Assembly: GCA_026707585.1 (NCBI GenBank)
Contig: JAPOWQ010000019.1
Coordinates: 1 to 38,738 of the forward strand
DNA: 38,738 nt
Direction: 5' to 3'
From: Chloroflexota bacterium
GTDB lineage: Bacteria; Chloroflexota; UBA11872
Below the pieces are notes generated by a model. It had not been told where the DNA came from and ran no database searches. It was given only the letters and a program-made list of their open reading frames with translations. The position numbers and the translations under genes were made by a program. Positions 22,856-32,044 of this stretch are shown here, piece after piece. How positions within the stretch are numbered: position 1 is the first letter of the stretch; each line of letters opens with the position of its first letter.

Positions 22856-25531
22856 CTACAACTCCCGCATATCCCGCCAGTTCGGCCCAGCCTTCGCGTC
22901 CACCGCCAGCGGTACCTGCAGTGGCACCGCATGCGTCATCAGTTCGCGCGCCACCCCCGCAAAGTCGTCCAGTTCCTCCGTCGGCAACTCGAACAGTAGG
23001 TCGTCATGCACCTGCAGCAGCATCCGCGCCGCAAAGCCATCGTCCCGGATCGCCCGGTCCAGCTTTACCATCGCCACCTTCATGATGTCCGCCGTGGTCC
23101 CCTGGATCGGCATGTTGATCGCCATCCGCTCCGCCGCCGCCCGCTCGTGGAACGCCCGCGAGTTCAACTCCGGCAGGTACCGCCGCCGCTGGAACAGCGT
23201 CTCCACGTACCCTCGTTCGTGCGCCTGCGCGATGGTCGAGTCCATGTACGCCTTCACGCCCGGATACGTCGCGAAGTACGTCTCGATGAACTTGGCCGCC
23301 TCCCCCCGCGAGAACTCCGTCCGCGACGCCAGCCCCTGCGCGCTGATCCCGTACACGATCCCGAAATTCGTCGTCTTCGCCAGCCGCCGCATGTCCTCCG
23401 TCACCGCGTCCAGCGGCACGTCATGCAGGCTCGCCGCCGTGGACGAATGGATGTCATGGCCGTTCGCGAACGCCTCGCACATCGCCGCGTCCTCGCTGAT
23501 GTGCGCCAGCACCCGCAGGTCGATCTGCGAGTAGTCGATCGCCAGCAACGTCCACCCCTCGCGCCCCGCCACGAACGCCCGCCGGATCTCCCGCCCCCGC
23601 TCCGTCCGGATCGGAATGTTCTGCAGGTTCGGATTCGCCGACGACAACCGCCCCGTCGCCGTGCCCGCCTGGTTGAACGTCGTGTGCAGCCGCCCGGTGG
23701 ACGGATGCGCCAGGCTTGGCAGCGAGTCGATGTACGTCGACTTCAGCTTGCTTAACTCCCGGTACTCCAGCACCCGCCCCACGATCGGGTTGTCGTCCAC
23801 CAGCTCTTCCAGCACTCCACTGGCCGTCGAATACCCCGTCTTCGTCCGCCGCCCCGCCGGCAACCCCAACTCCTCGAACAGCACCGTCCCCAGCTGCTTC
23901 GGCGAGTTGACGTTGAACTCATGCCCGGCGTCGGCATAAATCCCCGACTGCAACTCCGCGATCTCCTCCGCCATCTCGCGCGAAAGCTCGCTCAGCGCCC
24001 CCGCGTCCAGCCTGATCCCGCGCCGCTCCATCTCGCTCAGCACCAGCGCCAGCGGCATCTCCACGTCATGCAGCAGTTCCGTCAGCTTCAGGTCGTCGAT
24101 CTCGGCTTCCATCTCGTCCGCCAGCCCCAGCGCCAGCGCCGCCCGCAGGGCCGCCGGGACCGCCACGTCCTCCGCGTCCGGCCGCATCAGCCCGCCTGCC
24201 GCCTGCGCGTCCGGCAATGCCGGTTCGACTTCCAGCCCCTTCCGCCTGAACACCAGGTCGTCCAGCGTCCGCGGAATCGCGCTCGGCGTCGCCACATAGG
24301 CCGCCAGCAGCAGGTCCGCCTCTATGCCCCACAGCGCTACCTCTCGCGACTCCAGCGCACTATGCAGCTCCTTCGAGTCAAACGCCGCCTTCCCGGCCGC
24401 GTCGTCCTCCAGCCAGCCCTTCAACTCGTCGAGCGCTCCGCCTTCGCCGTCCAGGCTCACGTAGGCGGTCTCGTCGCCCCACGCCAGCCCCAGCCCCAGC
24501 AGCTCCACGCTCCACGACGACCCCCGCGTATACGGAAACACCGCCACGCGCTCCGCCCCCGTCAACTGCTCCACCAACGGCCTCGCGCTCTCCGCGTCCG
24601 TCACCACCGCCGGCTCAACCTCCAGCGCCTCCGCATCCTCGCGCCCCGAGGTATCCAGGAATCCCATCCGATCCACCACGTTGCGGAACTGCAACTCCCG
24701 CATCAGCCCCTGCACGGCATCCACGTCCGCCTGCCACAGCCGAGTCCGCTCCTGGTCGAACTCCACCGGCACATCGCACACGATCGTCGCCAGTCGCCGC
24801 GACAGCGTCGCGATCTCTTCCTGCCCCTCCAACCGCCGGCGAATCGCCGGCCGGATGTCCTCCAGGTGCGCGTAGACGTCGTCGATGTCGTCGTACGTCG
24901 CCAGCAAGGTCGACGCCGTCTTTTCTCCGACGCCCTTCACGCCCGGAATGTTGTCCGAGCTGTCACCGACCAGCCCCTTGAAGTCCACCACCTGCGACGG
25001 CCGGATCCCCCACCGGTCCGCGATCGCCGCCTCGTCATAAATCAGCGGCTGCCCCGTCCTCGGATTCGTGCTCAGCACCCGCACGTGCGGCGTCACCAGC
25101 TGCAGGGCGTCCCGGTCCCCGGTGATCAGCCACACGTCAAACCCCTCCGCCTCCGCCTGCCGCGCCAGCGTGCCCAGCACGTCGTCGGCCTCGTACGGCT
25201 CCAGGTCGTAGATGGGAATCCCCAGGACCTCCAGCAGCTCCCGGATCCGATCGAACTGCGCCACCAGCATGTCGTCGGGCGCTTCCCGGTGCGCCTTATA
25301 CGGCTCGTACATCTCGTCCCGGAACGTCGGACCCGGCAGGTCAAACGCCGCCGCCGCGTGATCCGGCGACAACTCCTCGACCACCCGCAGCAGGATGTTG
25401 GTAAAGCCGAAGACCGCGTTCGTCGGCTCGCCGCTCGAAGTGGCGAAGTGGCGCGGCACCGCGTGGTAGGCGCGATGAATCAACGACATCGCGTCCAGGA
25501 TCACCAGGCGGGGGCGCTCGGAAGCGTCCAT
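22856..25531 (-). CDS. polA: DNA polymerase I
   Basis: The 891-residue protein has all three PolA regions. The 5'-nuclease domain (about 1-290) has AFDLPGPTFRDEMYEPYK, YEADDVLGTLA and GDSSDNIPGVKGVGEKTA. The 3'-5' exonuclease region (about 305-480) is degenerate: the expected DxE at its first motif reads VFPYTRG, so proofreading is probably lost, as in Taq. The polymerase domain has motif A DYSQIDLRVLAH, motif B KTTNFGIVYGIS and motif C QVHDDLLFE. The ATG 25531 (MDASERPRLV) is chosen over an in-frame start at 25585 because the N-terminal nuclease motif begins there. Acts in replication gap filling and repair. Confidence 0.95.
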   Translation of the reverse strand: MDASERPRLVILDAMSLIHRAYHAVPRHFATSSGEPTNAVFGFTNILLRVVEELSPDHAAAAFDLPGPTFRDEMYEPYKAHREAPDDMLVAQFDRIRELLEVLGIPIYDLEPYEADDVLGTLARQAEAEGFDVWLITGDRDALQLVTPHVRVLSTNPRTGQPLIYDEAAIADRWGIRPSQVVDFKGLVGDSSDNIPGVKGVGEKTASTLLATYDDIDDVYAHLEDIRPAIRRRLEGQEEIATLSRRLATIVCDVPVEFDQERTRLWQADVDAVQGLMRELQFRNVVDRMGFLDTSGREDAEALEVEPAVVTDAESARPLVEQLTGAERVAVFPYTRGSSWSVELLGLGLAWGDETAYVSLDGEGGALDELKGWLEDDAAGKAAFDSKELHSALESREVALWGIEADLLLAAYVATPSAIPRTLDDLVFRRKGLEVEPALPDAQAAGGLMRPDAEDVAVPAALRAALALGLADEMEAEIDDLKLTELLHDVEMPLALVLSEMERRGIRLDAGALSELSREMAEEIAELQSGIYADAGHEFNVNSPKQLGTVLFEELGLPAGRRTKTGYSTASGVLEELVDDNPIVGRVLEYRELSKLKSTYIDSLPSLAHPSTGRLHTTFNQAGTATGRLSSANPNLQNIPIRTERGREIRRAFVAGREGWTLLAIDYSQIDLRVLAHISEDAAMCEAFANGHDIHSSTAASLHDVPLDAVTEDMRRLAKTTNFGIVYGISAQGLASRTEFSRGEAAKFIETYFATYPGVKAYMDSTIAQAHERGYVETLFQRRRYLPELNSRAFHERAAAERMAINMPIQGTTADIMKVAMVKLDRAIRDDGFAARMLLQVHDDLLFELPTEELDDFAGVARELMTHAVPLQVPLAVDAKAGPNWRDMREL

Positions 25532-25566
25532 ACTGATCAGTCTACGCGGCCCCTTGTCCCAGCCCC

Positions 25567-27654
25567 GTGCAGCAGCGCTCCCCAACCGGGTCCAACCGTC
25601 GCTGGACCCGCTCCCTGGCCGGCCAGATCGCCATCCTGGCCGCCGTCCCCACCGCCGCCGTCCTGCTGGCCGTCGCCGTCCTCACCCTCTTTCTCAACCA
25701 GCACTCCCGCCTCGACACGCTCTTGCAGGCCGAAGCCGACCGCGCCGTCGCCCTCGCCGACCCCATCGAACGCGCCCTCGCCGACTCCCTTCGCACCAAC
25801 CTCCGCTCGAGGTCCCCTACCCCACCCAACCTCTTCCTCCATCGCACCACCGGCGCCCGCCTCACCCAGCAACTCGACGAAGCCCTCCAGGCCCCGGCCA
25901 CGGAGACCCTCCAGCAAGCCCGCGACGCCGGCGCCCTCGCCCTCTCCAACGTCGTCCAGACCTCCAGCGGCCAGTCCGCCATCGTCGCCGCGGTACCCGA
26001 CGGCTCCCTCATCCGCCTCGGCGTCGTCCAGGTCGACGCGGAGAGTGCCGAATCCCCCTGGCGCTCCCTCCTCCAGGACCTCATTCCCACCGCCCCCAGC
26101 GCCACCCTCGGCCTCGTTGATGCCGCCGCCCACGTCGCCTACCACCAGGACCTCGACCAGCTTGGCCTCTCCCTCGCCGACTCCGGCGAACCCGGCGACC
26201 CGCTATTCCAAACCGCCTCCGGCGCCCTCCTCCGCGGTCCCATGGTCGGCACCCAGCGCATCACCGGCTACGCCCCCCTGGGAGCCACCGGCTGGCGCCT
26301 GATCGTCGAACGCCCGTGGACGGCCGCCCTCGAAGCCTTCAGCGGCCCCGGCCCCCTCGTCCTCATCCCCCTTCTCGGCGCTGCCCTGCTCCCGGCCGCC
26401 CTCATCGGCCTCACCGCCGTCCGCGCCACCCGCCGCCTGCGCGACCTTGCCCTGGCCGCCCGGCGCATCGCCTCCGGCGACTTTCGCCCCATCCCCACCG
26501 CCGCCCGCACCGGCGACGAGATCGAGGATCTCACCACCCAGTTCGAATCCATGGCCCGCCAGCTCCAGTCCCTCTACGGCTCCCTCGAGCAACGCGTCGC
26601 CGACCGCACCCGCGAGCTTGAAATCGTCGTCCGCGTCGCCCGCTCCATCACCCAGACCCTCGACGCCCGCGAAATCCTCCGCGTCAGCGCCGCCGACCTC
26701 CCCCGCCACCCCCGCATCCAGGCCGCCCACGTCCGCCTCGCATCCACCCAGGCCGAGCAACTCGGCCTCGCCGCAACGCCCCCACCCGGCTGGGCCGACC
26801 CCGCCCCAACGGACCACCCCAAATCCAACGGCGGCCTCCACAGCCGCCCCGCGCCCGCCGGTGACTGGGTCCATTCCCTGCCGCTAACCGTTGCGGACGA
26901 AGAAGGCGCGCTCCTGGTCCGCACCGCCGCCGATGACGGCGACGAACTCTCCAACTTCCTCCTCACCATCGCCGCGCAGATCGGCATCGCCCTCGAAAAC
27001 GCCCTGCTCTACCGCCAGGGCCAGGCCCGTGCCGCCCTTGATGAACGCATGCGCCTGGCCCGCGACATCCACGACACCGTCGCCCAGAGCCTCACCGGCG
27101 TCATCGTCCACCTCGAAGCCCTGGAGCACGTCGCCGGTGATGCCACCGCCGCTTCCGACCACCGCGCCCGCGCGCTCGACCTGGCCCGCGTCGGCCTCCG
27201 CGAAGCCCGTCTCTCCGTCCAGGGCCTCCGCGCCTCCGCCCTCGATGGTCAGGATCTCAGCGACGCCCTCGCCGCCGTCGTCAACCGCGCCGACGCCTCC
27301 GGCCAGGCCGCCGCGCGCTTCAGCCTTCAGGGCGATGCGGCCGGCGTTCCCGCGCCCATCGCCAGCGAGCTCCTGCGCATCGGCGAGGAGGCCCTCGCCA
27401 ACGCCCTCCGCCACGCCGCGCCCAACCACCTGCTCACCAGCCTCCAGGTCACCCGCAACGCCGTTCGCCTCGTAGTCGAAGACGACGGTGCCGGCATCGA
27501 CTCCGCCGACTCCAACGAGTCCGGCTACGGCCTGCTTGGCATGCGCGAGCGCGCCGCGCGCCTGGGCGGCACACTCAGCGTCGAAAGCCAACCCGGCGAA
27601 GGCACCCGCGTGCAGGCCCACATCCCGCTCCAGCCGGCCGCCGACGACCGATGA
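25567..27654 (+). CDS. Two-component sensor histidine kinase (NarX/LiaS type)
   Basis: A 695-residue membrane sensor: helix 1 about 20-43, an extracytoplasmic sensor of about 215 residues, helix 2 about 262-285, a HAMP linker (about 290-342), a short coiled coil (ELEIVVRVARSITQTLDA), a GAF-like region, then HisKA_3 with the phosphoacceptor His502 in LARDIHDTVAQSL and a HATPase end (EDDGAGID, GYGLLGMRERA). It starts only 36 bases from the divergent polA start. The regulator gene overlaps its stop by four bases, so this is a cognate pair. The signal is unknown. Confidence 0.9.
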   Translation: MQQRSPTGSNRRWTRSLAGQIAILAAVPTAAVLLAVAVLTLFLNQHSRLDTLLQAEADRAVALADPIERALADSLRTNLRSRSPTPPNLFLHRTTGARLTQQLDEALQAPATETLQQARDAGALALSNVVQTSSGQSAIVAAVPDGSLIRLGVVQVDAESAESPWRSLLQDLIPTAPSATLGLVDAAAHVAYHQDLDQLGLSLADSGEPGDPLFQTASGALLRGPMVGTQRITGYAPLGATGWRLIVERPWTAALEAFSGPGPLVLIPLLGAALLPAALIGLTAVRATRRLRDLALAARRIASGDFRPIPTAARTGDEIEDLTTQFESMARQLQSLYGSLEQRVADRTRELEIVVRVARSITQTLDAREILRVSAADLPRHPRIQAAHVRLASTQAEQLGLAATPPPGWADPAPTDHPKSNGGLHSRPAPAGDWVHSLPLTVADEEGALLVRTAADDGDELSNFLLTIAAQIGIALENALLYRQGQARAALDERMRLARDIHDTVAQSLTGVIVHLEALEHVAGDATAASDHRARALDLARVGLREARLSVQGLRASALDGQDLSDALAAVVNRADASGQAAARFSLQGDAAGVPAPIASELLRIGEEALANALRHAAPNHLLTSLQVTRNAVRLVVEDDGAGIDSADSNESGYGLLGMRERAARLGGTLSVESQPGEGTRVQAHIPLQPAADDR

Positions 27655-28301
27655 TCCGCGTCCTCATCGCCGACGACCATCCCATCGTCCGCGAAGGCTT
27701 CGGCGCCATCGTCAATGCCGAAGCCGACATCCAGGTCGTCGCCCAGGCCTCCAACGGCGTCGAAGCGCTTGAGCAGGCCGCCCAGGCCAATCCCGATGTC
27801 GCCCTCATGGACCTCCGCATGCCCGAAATGGGCGGCGCCGAAGCCATCCGCCGCCTCCGCCAGGCCAACCCCGACCTGCGCGCCATCGTTCTCACGACCT
27901 ACGACGACGACGACGCCATCTACGAAGCCATCCGCGCCGGCGCTCGCGGCTACCTGCTCAAGGACGTGCGTCCGAAGGACCTCGTCCGCGCCATCCGCCG
28001 CGTCCACGCCGGCGGCTCCCTGCTCCAGCCCGTGGTCGTCGAACGTCTCCTCGACCGCCTCGGCCCCGAGGAGGCCGACGACACGCCCCCGGTCGAAGCC
28101 CTCACCCCCCGCGAGCTCGAAGTCCTTCAGATCATGGCCCGCGGCGCCCGCAACCGCGACATCGCCGAGGAACTGGTGATCTCCGAACGCACCGTCAAAA
28201 TCCACGTCGCCAACGTCATCGCCAAGCTCGGCGTCACCAACCGCACCGCCGCCGTCGTCCGAGCCATCGACCTCAACCTGGTCTCTCACCGCGACAGCTA
28301 G
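27651..28301 (+). CDS. NarL/LuxR-family response regulator
   Basis: The receiver domain (1-120) has the acidic pair in IADDHP, phosphoacceptor Asp54 in ALMDLRMPEMGG, Thr in VLTTYDDD and Lys in LLKDV. The C-terminal LuxR-type HTH (about 148-205) reads LTPRELEVLQIMARG then ISERTVKIHVANVIAKLG. The length, 216 residues, is standard. It is translationally coupled (ATGA) to the kinase gene, which presumably phosphorylates it. Target genes are not identifiable here. Confidence 0.95.
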   Translation: MIRVLIADDHPIVREGFGAIVNAEADIQVVAQASNGVEALEQAAQANPDVALMDLRMPEMGGAEAIRRLRQANPDLRAIVLTTYDDDDAIYEAIRAGARGYLLKDVRPKDLVRAIRRVHAGGSLLQPVVVERLLDRLGPEEADDTPPVEALTPRELEVLQIMARGARNRDIAEELVISERTVKIHVANVIAKLGVTNRTAAVVRAIDLNLVSHRDS

Positions 28302-28362
28302 TCGAGTCGACCTCGCCGAAGATCTTCAGATAGCTGTTCTGATTGTAGTGTGAGTCGTACCG

Positions 28363-29190
28363 TTACCGGCCGTCTCCAGCCCCGGGCCTGAACTCCTTCA
28401 ACGACAGCCGCCGCCCATTTCCCTGCCGCCTTAGATCCACAATCTCCGCCGCAATCGCAATCGCTATCTCCGCCGGCGTTCGCGCCCCGATGTCCAGCCC
28501 GATCGGCGCGTAGACCTTCTCGAACTGCTCCGGCCCATACCCTTCCGCCAGCAACGTCCCGTAGACGATGTGCACTCGCCGCCGGCTCCCGATCATCCCG
28601 ATGTACGGCGCGGGCGACCCCAGCAGCCGCCGCAGCGCCAGTTCGTCGAACCGATGCGCCCGCGTCACCAGCACCACGTGCGTTCGTTCGTCGACCTCGA
28701 ACTCGTCCAGGAACTCCTCGAACGGCCGCGCATGCACCTCGTCCGCCGTCGGAAACCGCTCGCGGTTGGCGAAGTCCGCCCGCTCGTCCACCACGATCGT
28801 CTCGAACTCCAGCACCGAGGCCAGCCGCGCCAGCGGCACCGCAATGTGCCCCGCCCCAACGATCAGCAGCCGCGGCGTCGCCATGATTGGATCCAGCAGG
28901 AACCGCGCATAAGTCCGCGCGCGCCGCGACACCGGCTCCCCCGCCGCGTCCAGGTTCACCGCCTGCGGATGCCCGGAGGCCAGCGTCTCTGCCGCCAGTC
29001 GCGCCAGCGCCCCGTCGATCTCCGGCGTCGCCACGGCCTGCGACAGCCCCTCGCCCGACTCGTAAATCGCCCGGATGCCAATCTCGCCGGCCTCGATCCC
29101 ACGCGCGCCCACCAGGTGCACGAACACGATGGCCGCCCGCCGCGCCAGCGCCTCCTGGGCCGCCGCCACAGCGGCGGCGCGATCGATCAC
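28363..29190 (-). CDS. XdhC family protein, C-terminal module
   Basis: A 275-residue protein with the Rossmann-type XdhC C-terminal domain: RLLIVGAGHIAVPLARLA, VVDERADFANRERFP, VLVTRAHRFDE and APIGLDIGARTPAEIAIAI. The GTG at 29190 overlaps the stop of the upstream N-terminal-module gene (GTGA). XdhC proteins insert molybdenum cofactor sulfur into xanthine dehydrogenase-type enzymes. No molybdoenzyme subunits are in the window, so its client is elsewhere. Confidence 0.85.
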   Translation of the reverse strand: MIDRAAAVAAAQEALARRAAIVFVHLVGARGIEAGEIGIRAIYESGEGLSQAVATPEIDGALARLAAETLASGHPQAVNLDAAGEPVSRRARTYARFLLDPIMATPRLLIVGAGHIAVPLARLASVLEFETIVVDERADFANRERFPTADEVHARPFEEFLDEFEVDERTHVVLVTRAHRFDELALRRLLGSPAPYIGMIGSRRRVHIVYGTLLAEGYGPEQFEKVYAPIGLDIGARTPAEIAIAIAAEIVDLRRQGNGRRLSLKEFRPGAGDGR

Positions 29191-29516
29191 GGGCTGATCA
29201 GTGGAGCGTCGCTCCAGGCCTCCAGCAGCACCTCCAGCGTGCCGCCGCACACGTCGCCTTCGCCCTTGATGTCGTCGATCAGGTCGATCTCCAGCGCCCG
29301 CGACCGCCCGTCCGCCAGCACCCGGATCGCTTCGGCCCGCACGTCCGCTTCCACGCAGCCGCCCCCCACCGTCCCCCAGGTGGACCCGTCCCTGAAAAAC
29401 AGCATGCGCGCGCCGATATCCTGCGGCGTCGACCCGCGGCTCGACACCACCACCGCCGAGGCCACCCGCTCACCCTCGGCGGTCCGTGCGGCAATCTGCC
29501 GGAAATACTCCTCCAT
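29187..29516 (-). CDS. XdhC/CoxI N-terminal module, separate small protein
   Basis: The 109-residue product matches the XdhC_CoxI domain: VVVSSRGSTPQDIGARMLFF, GTVGGGCVEADV and GDVCGGTLEVLLE. In many bacteria this domain is the N-terminal part of a single XdhC; here it is a separate gene, coupled to the C-terminal module by a four-base overlap. The two proteins probably act as a heteromer. Confidence 0.85.
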   Translation of the reverse strand: MEEYFRQIAARTAEGERVASAVVVSSRGSTPQDIGARMLFFRDGSTWGTVGGGCVEADVRAEAIRVLADGRSRALEIDLIDDIKGEGDVCGGTLEVLLEAWSDAPLISP

Positions 29517-29597
29517 ATCGCCGCGATTCTATCGCCGCCACAACTTCGCCATCCGTCAGGTCCGAAGCCTTGGCGCCAATTGTGCTGGTTCGGCGAC

Positions 29598-30251
29598 CTA
29601 CTCCCAGTCCCGGGGACGGTGGAAACACCCGTGCCCATCGACAAGCTGTTCGGGGAACTGGCATTGCGGAAGCAGCGAGTGATCGAGCTCGCTGTACGTC
29701 GTTGTGGCTCTGTTCATCCGATGAGTAAAGCTCCCGATCTTCGGGCGGATGACGTGCACCGGCCGTCCGAATTCGCTTCGCACCAGCCTGATCGGCTCAA
29801 CGAGGTCCGTATCGTTCGACACCACGTACGCTGACTGAAACGCGCGGCGCGCCGCGTCAAGCATGAGATACGTGGCCAGGTTGACGTCGGATCCCTTTTC
29901 TTCGGTCCGATACACCAGGACGCTTTCGGTTGGCTCCGCACTGCCTTCCTCAACGATCGGCGCAACGAGCTCCATCTGCTGCTTGCGACGAACAAAGCGT
30001 CCCTTGTGCACTCCTACGACGCCACCAATCGTGTCGAGCGCTCGTAGATAGATCAGTTGGCGCTCGCGTTGCCGTCCATCGCGACCAGTGTTTTTGACAT
30101 CGCTCGTGAAATACCTGATTCGGTTGATCTGGTCGCCAGGACTCCCGATTCGGCGACACAGTTCGTGAATGTTGAGCCAGCGGTGCGGTGTCTTGCGGAG
30201 AGCGCCGTAGTAGAGATTCAGGCCATCGATGTAGAACCGGACGTTTGCCAT
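29598..30251 (-). CDS. NYN-domain protein (third in window)
   Basis: A 217-residue protein with NYN core motifs: RFYIDGLNLYYGAL at the N-terminus, EKGSDVNLATYLMLDA in the centre and AYVVSNDTDLVEPIRLV near the end. These provide the conserved Asp residues of this PIN-like nuclease superfamily. The closest relatives by pattern are small stand-alone NYN proteins encoded singly. The ATG lies directly behind a terminator-like hairpin (30252-30278) with no ribosome-binding site. Confidence 0.85.
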   Translation of the reverse strand: MANVRFYIDGLNLYYGALRKTPHRWLNIHELCRRIGSPGDQINRIRYFTSDVKNTGRDGRQRERQLIYLRALDTIGGVVGVHKGRFVRRKQQMELVAPIVEEGSAEPTESVLVYRTEEKGSDVNLATYLMLDAARRAFQSAYVVSNDTDLVEPIRLVRSEFGRPVHVIRPKIGSFTHRMNRATTTYSELDHSLLPQCQFPEQLVDGHGCFHRPRDWE

Positions 30252-30304
30252 AAAAATTGGGCCGGCCGTGGCCGGCCCTTACCCAGCCGTCGAGCCGGCT
30301 GGGG
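30252..30304 (-). terminator. Terminator-like hairpin directly before the NYN start codon
   Basis: GGGCCGGCC-GT-GGCCGGCCC (30259-30278) is a 9-bp perfect stem. Read on the minus strand it is followed by AATTTTT and then immediately ATG of the NYN gene. A second stem, CCAGCCG/CGGCTGG, lies at about 30285-30304. It could stop upstream transcription or act as an attenuator or leader structure for the NYN gene. Confidence 0.5.
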
Positions 30305-30563
30305 TGGTTGATTCAACTGTGAATCGACCAAATGCCACTGTCAAGTTTCTGCTCGCTTCCGAGCTGATATGTCCGACGCCAATAGAAGTCATGATGCTAC
30401 ATGCATCGAAGATCAGCAGCGCTAGATCGTTATGTAGCCACATGATGCAACGACATTGGCGCGGGCAATCAGGGTCCGGCACGACAACGCAAACAGCCTC
30501 GCGCTCCGGATCCCCCGCTTCCCTGAGAAGATACTGTTGAGACGCTGGCCAGCACCGTCACCA
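30305..30563. other. Divergent intergenic region
   Basis: Must contain promoters for the NYN gene (minus) and the methyltransferase (plus). No convincing promoter elements or small gene are visible. Confidence 0.35.
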
Positions 30564-31325
30564 ATGCACGACCACTCCGCCAACCAGCCGTTCGTCCGCA
30601 AATCCTGGGAAGACCCTGACCACGCCCGCGAATACGTCGACGCCGTGACCACCGTCGGCCTCTGGCAATCCGAGCGGCTGTTGATCGACCATTTCCTGCC
30701 TCGGGACGGCCCGATCCTCGACATCGGCTGCGGCGCCGGACGCACGACATTCGGCATGTACGAGGCCGGCTACCGCCGCCTGATTGGCTTCGACCTGTCC
30801 ACCACCATGATCGCGGCGGCCCGGCGCATCGCCGCGGAGCGCGACCTCGCCGTCCGGTTCGAGATCGCCGATGCAACGTCTATGCCCTACGACGACGCGA
30901 GCTTTGACGGGGCGCTCTTTTCATTCCAGGGGCTTATGTGCATTCCCGGTGGGAAGCGCCGCCTACAAGTTCTGCGCGAAGTTCGACGAGTCCTTCGACC
31001 TTGCAGTCACTTCGTCTTCACGACCCACGACCGGGACCTTCCACGCTGGATCGACTTCTGGCGCGAGGAGCGGGATCGCTGGGATCGCAGGAAACAGGAC
31101 CCGCGGCTCCTCGAGTTCGGCGACCGGATCATTCCGGATTACGATCTTCCGACCTACATCCACATCCCCACGCGTGCCGAAGTCGCCAGGCTCGTCGCCG
31201 ACGCCGGCTTAATCCTCGTCGAGGGCAGGCTACGGTCCGAACTGGCCGTGGAGTCCGAAGCAGTCCGCAAATTCAGCGCCGAATGCCGCATGTGGGTAGT
31301 CAGGCGACCCCGGGAACGCGCCTGA
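30564..31325 (+). CDS. Class I SAM-dependent methyltransferase
   Basis: The 253-residue protein has motif I ILDIGCGAGRTTFGMYEAG, the acidic post-I GFDLSTTMI and FEIADATSMPYDDASFD, standard for class I small-molecule methyltransferases. The ATG at 30564 (MHDHSANQ) is preferred to a frame open from 30456 that has no conserved sequence before it. It stands alone; the substrate is unknown. Confidence 0.85.
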   Translation: MHDHSANQPFVRKSWEDPDHAREYVDAVTTVGLWQSERLLIDHFLPRDGPILDIGCGAGRTTFGMYEAGYRRLIGFDLSTTMIAAARRIAAERDLAVRFEIADATSMPYDDASFDGALFSFQGLMCIPGGKRRLQVLREVRRVLRPCSHFVFTTHDRDLPRWIDFWREERDRWDRRKQDPRLLEFGDRIIPDYDLPTYIHIPTRAEVARLVADAGLILVEGRLRSELAVESEAVRKFSAECRMWVVRRPRERA

Positions 31326-31376
31326 GTCAGACCTTTCGCCAATCGAGTCACGGTGTCGCCGCTAGGCGCGGGGCCC

Positions 31377-32000
31377 TTAGAAGAACTGCCGAATGAAGTC
31401 CGCCCCCTGCACCCCCACCGCCGCAAACCCAATGTTCTTGATCAGCCGGCCCGCCCAGGACGCCACGAAGAATTTCCACCAGCCCAGCCGCGCCGCGCCC
31501 GCTATCGTCCCCGCCAGGTCGAAGAACGGGTTCGGCAGCGCCGCGATTGCAAAGATCACCAGCAGCCCCCAGCGCTTGATCCAGGCCTCCACCCGTTGGT
31601 ACGACTTCCGCCGCTGGATCCACGGCGAACCCGTCACCCCCAGCAGGTACGACACCATTTCGCCCGCCACCTGGCCCGTAGTCCCCACCAGCACCGGCCC
31701 CCACACGTTGTCGAACGCGACGGCGAACACCGCGATGGACGCCCAGCCGAAACCCGGCAGCATGAACAGCGCGCCCGACTGCACCGACACCAGGAACAAC
31801 GCCAGATAAGCCGGCCCGGCGTTCTGGCGTATCTCCTCCGCGTATGGAATGGCCGCCAGGCTGACGCCGGTGACGACCACCAGCGACGCCACCTGCAGCC
31901 AGAAGACGCGCTTGTCTACGACCGCGGGTCCCCGCCCGCCGGATTCGGCGGGCGGGAGTCTATCGGCCGGGGCGCTTGACGGGTCGGTTTCGATCTGCAT
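31377..32000 (-). CDS. VTT/SNARE-associated (YqaA/DedA-like) membrane protein
   Basis: The 207-residue protein has about four to five membrane helices and VTT-family hallmarks: an internal GFGWASIAVF segment, GQVAGEMVSYLLG, and ALPNPFFDLAGTIAGAARLG. Family members are implicated in membrane lipid handling. It is divergent from mutM, 44 bases away, and convergent with the methyltransferase. Confidence 0.8.
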   Translation of the reverse strand: MQIETDPSSAPADRLPPAESGGRGPAVVDKRVFWLQVASLVVVTGVSLAAIPYAEEIRQNAGPAYLALFLVSVQSGALFMLPGFGWASIAVFAVAFDNVWGPVLVGTTGQVAGEMVSYLLGVTGSPWIQRRKSYQRVEAWIKRWGLLVIFAIAALPNPFFDLAGTIAGAARLGWWKFFVASWAGRLIKNIGFAAVGVQGADFIRQFF

Positions 32001-32044
32001 GCTGTGGGGCGCGACGCACGCGCCAGTCCCATAGTCTCGCGGTT

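Noticed and set aside
23921-26302. 793-codon plus-strand frame opposite polA
   Set aside because: Arg/Pro-rich antisense shadow of polA and an out-of-frame reading of the kinase gene.
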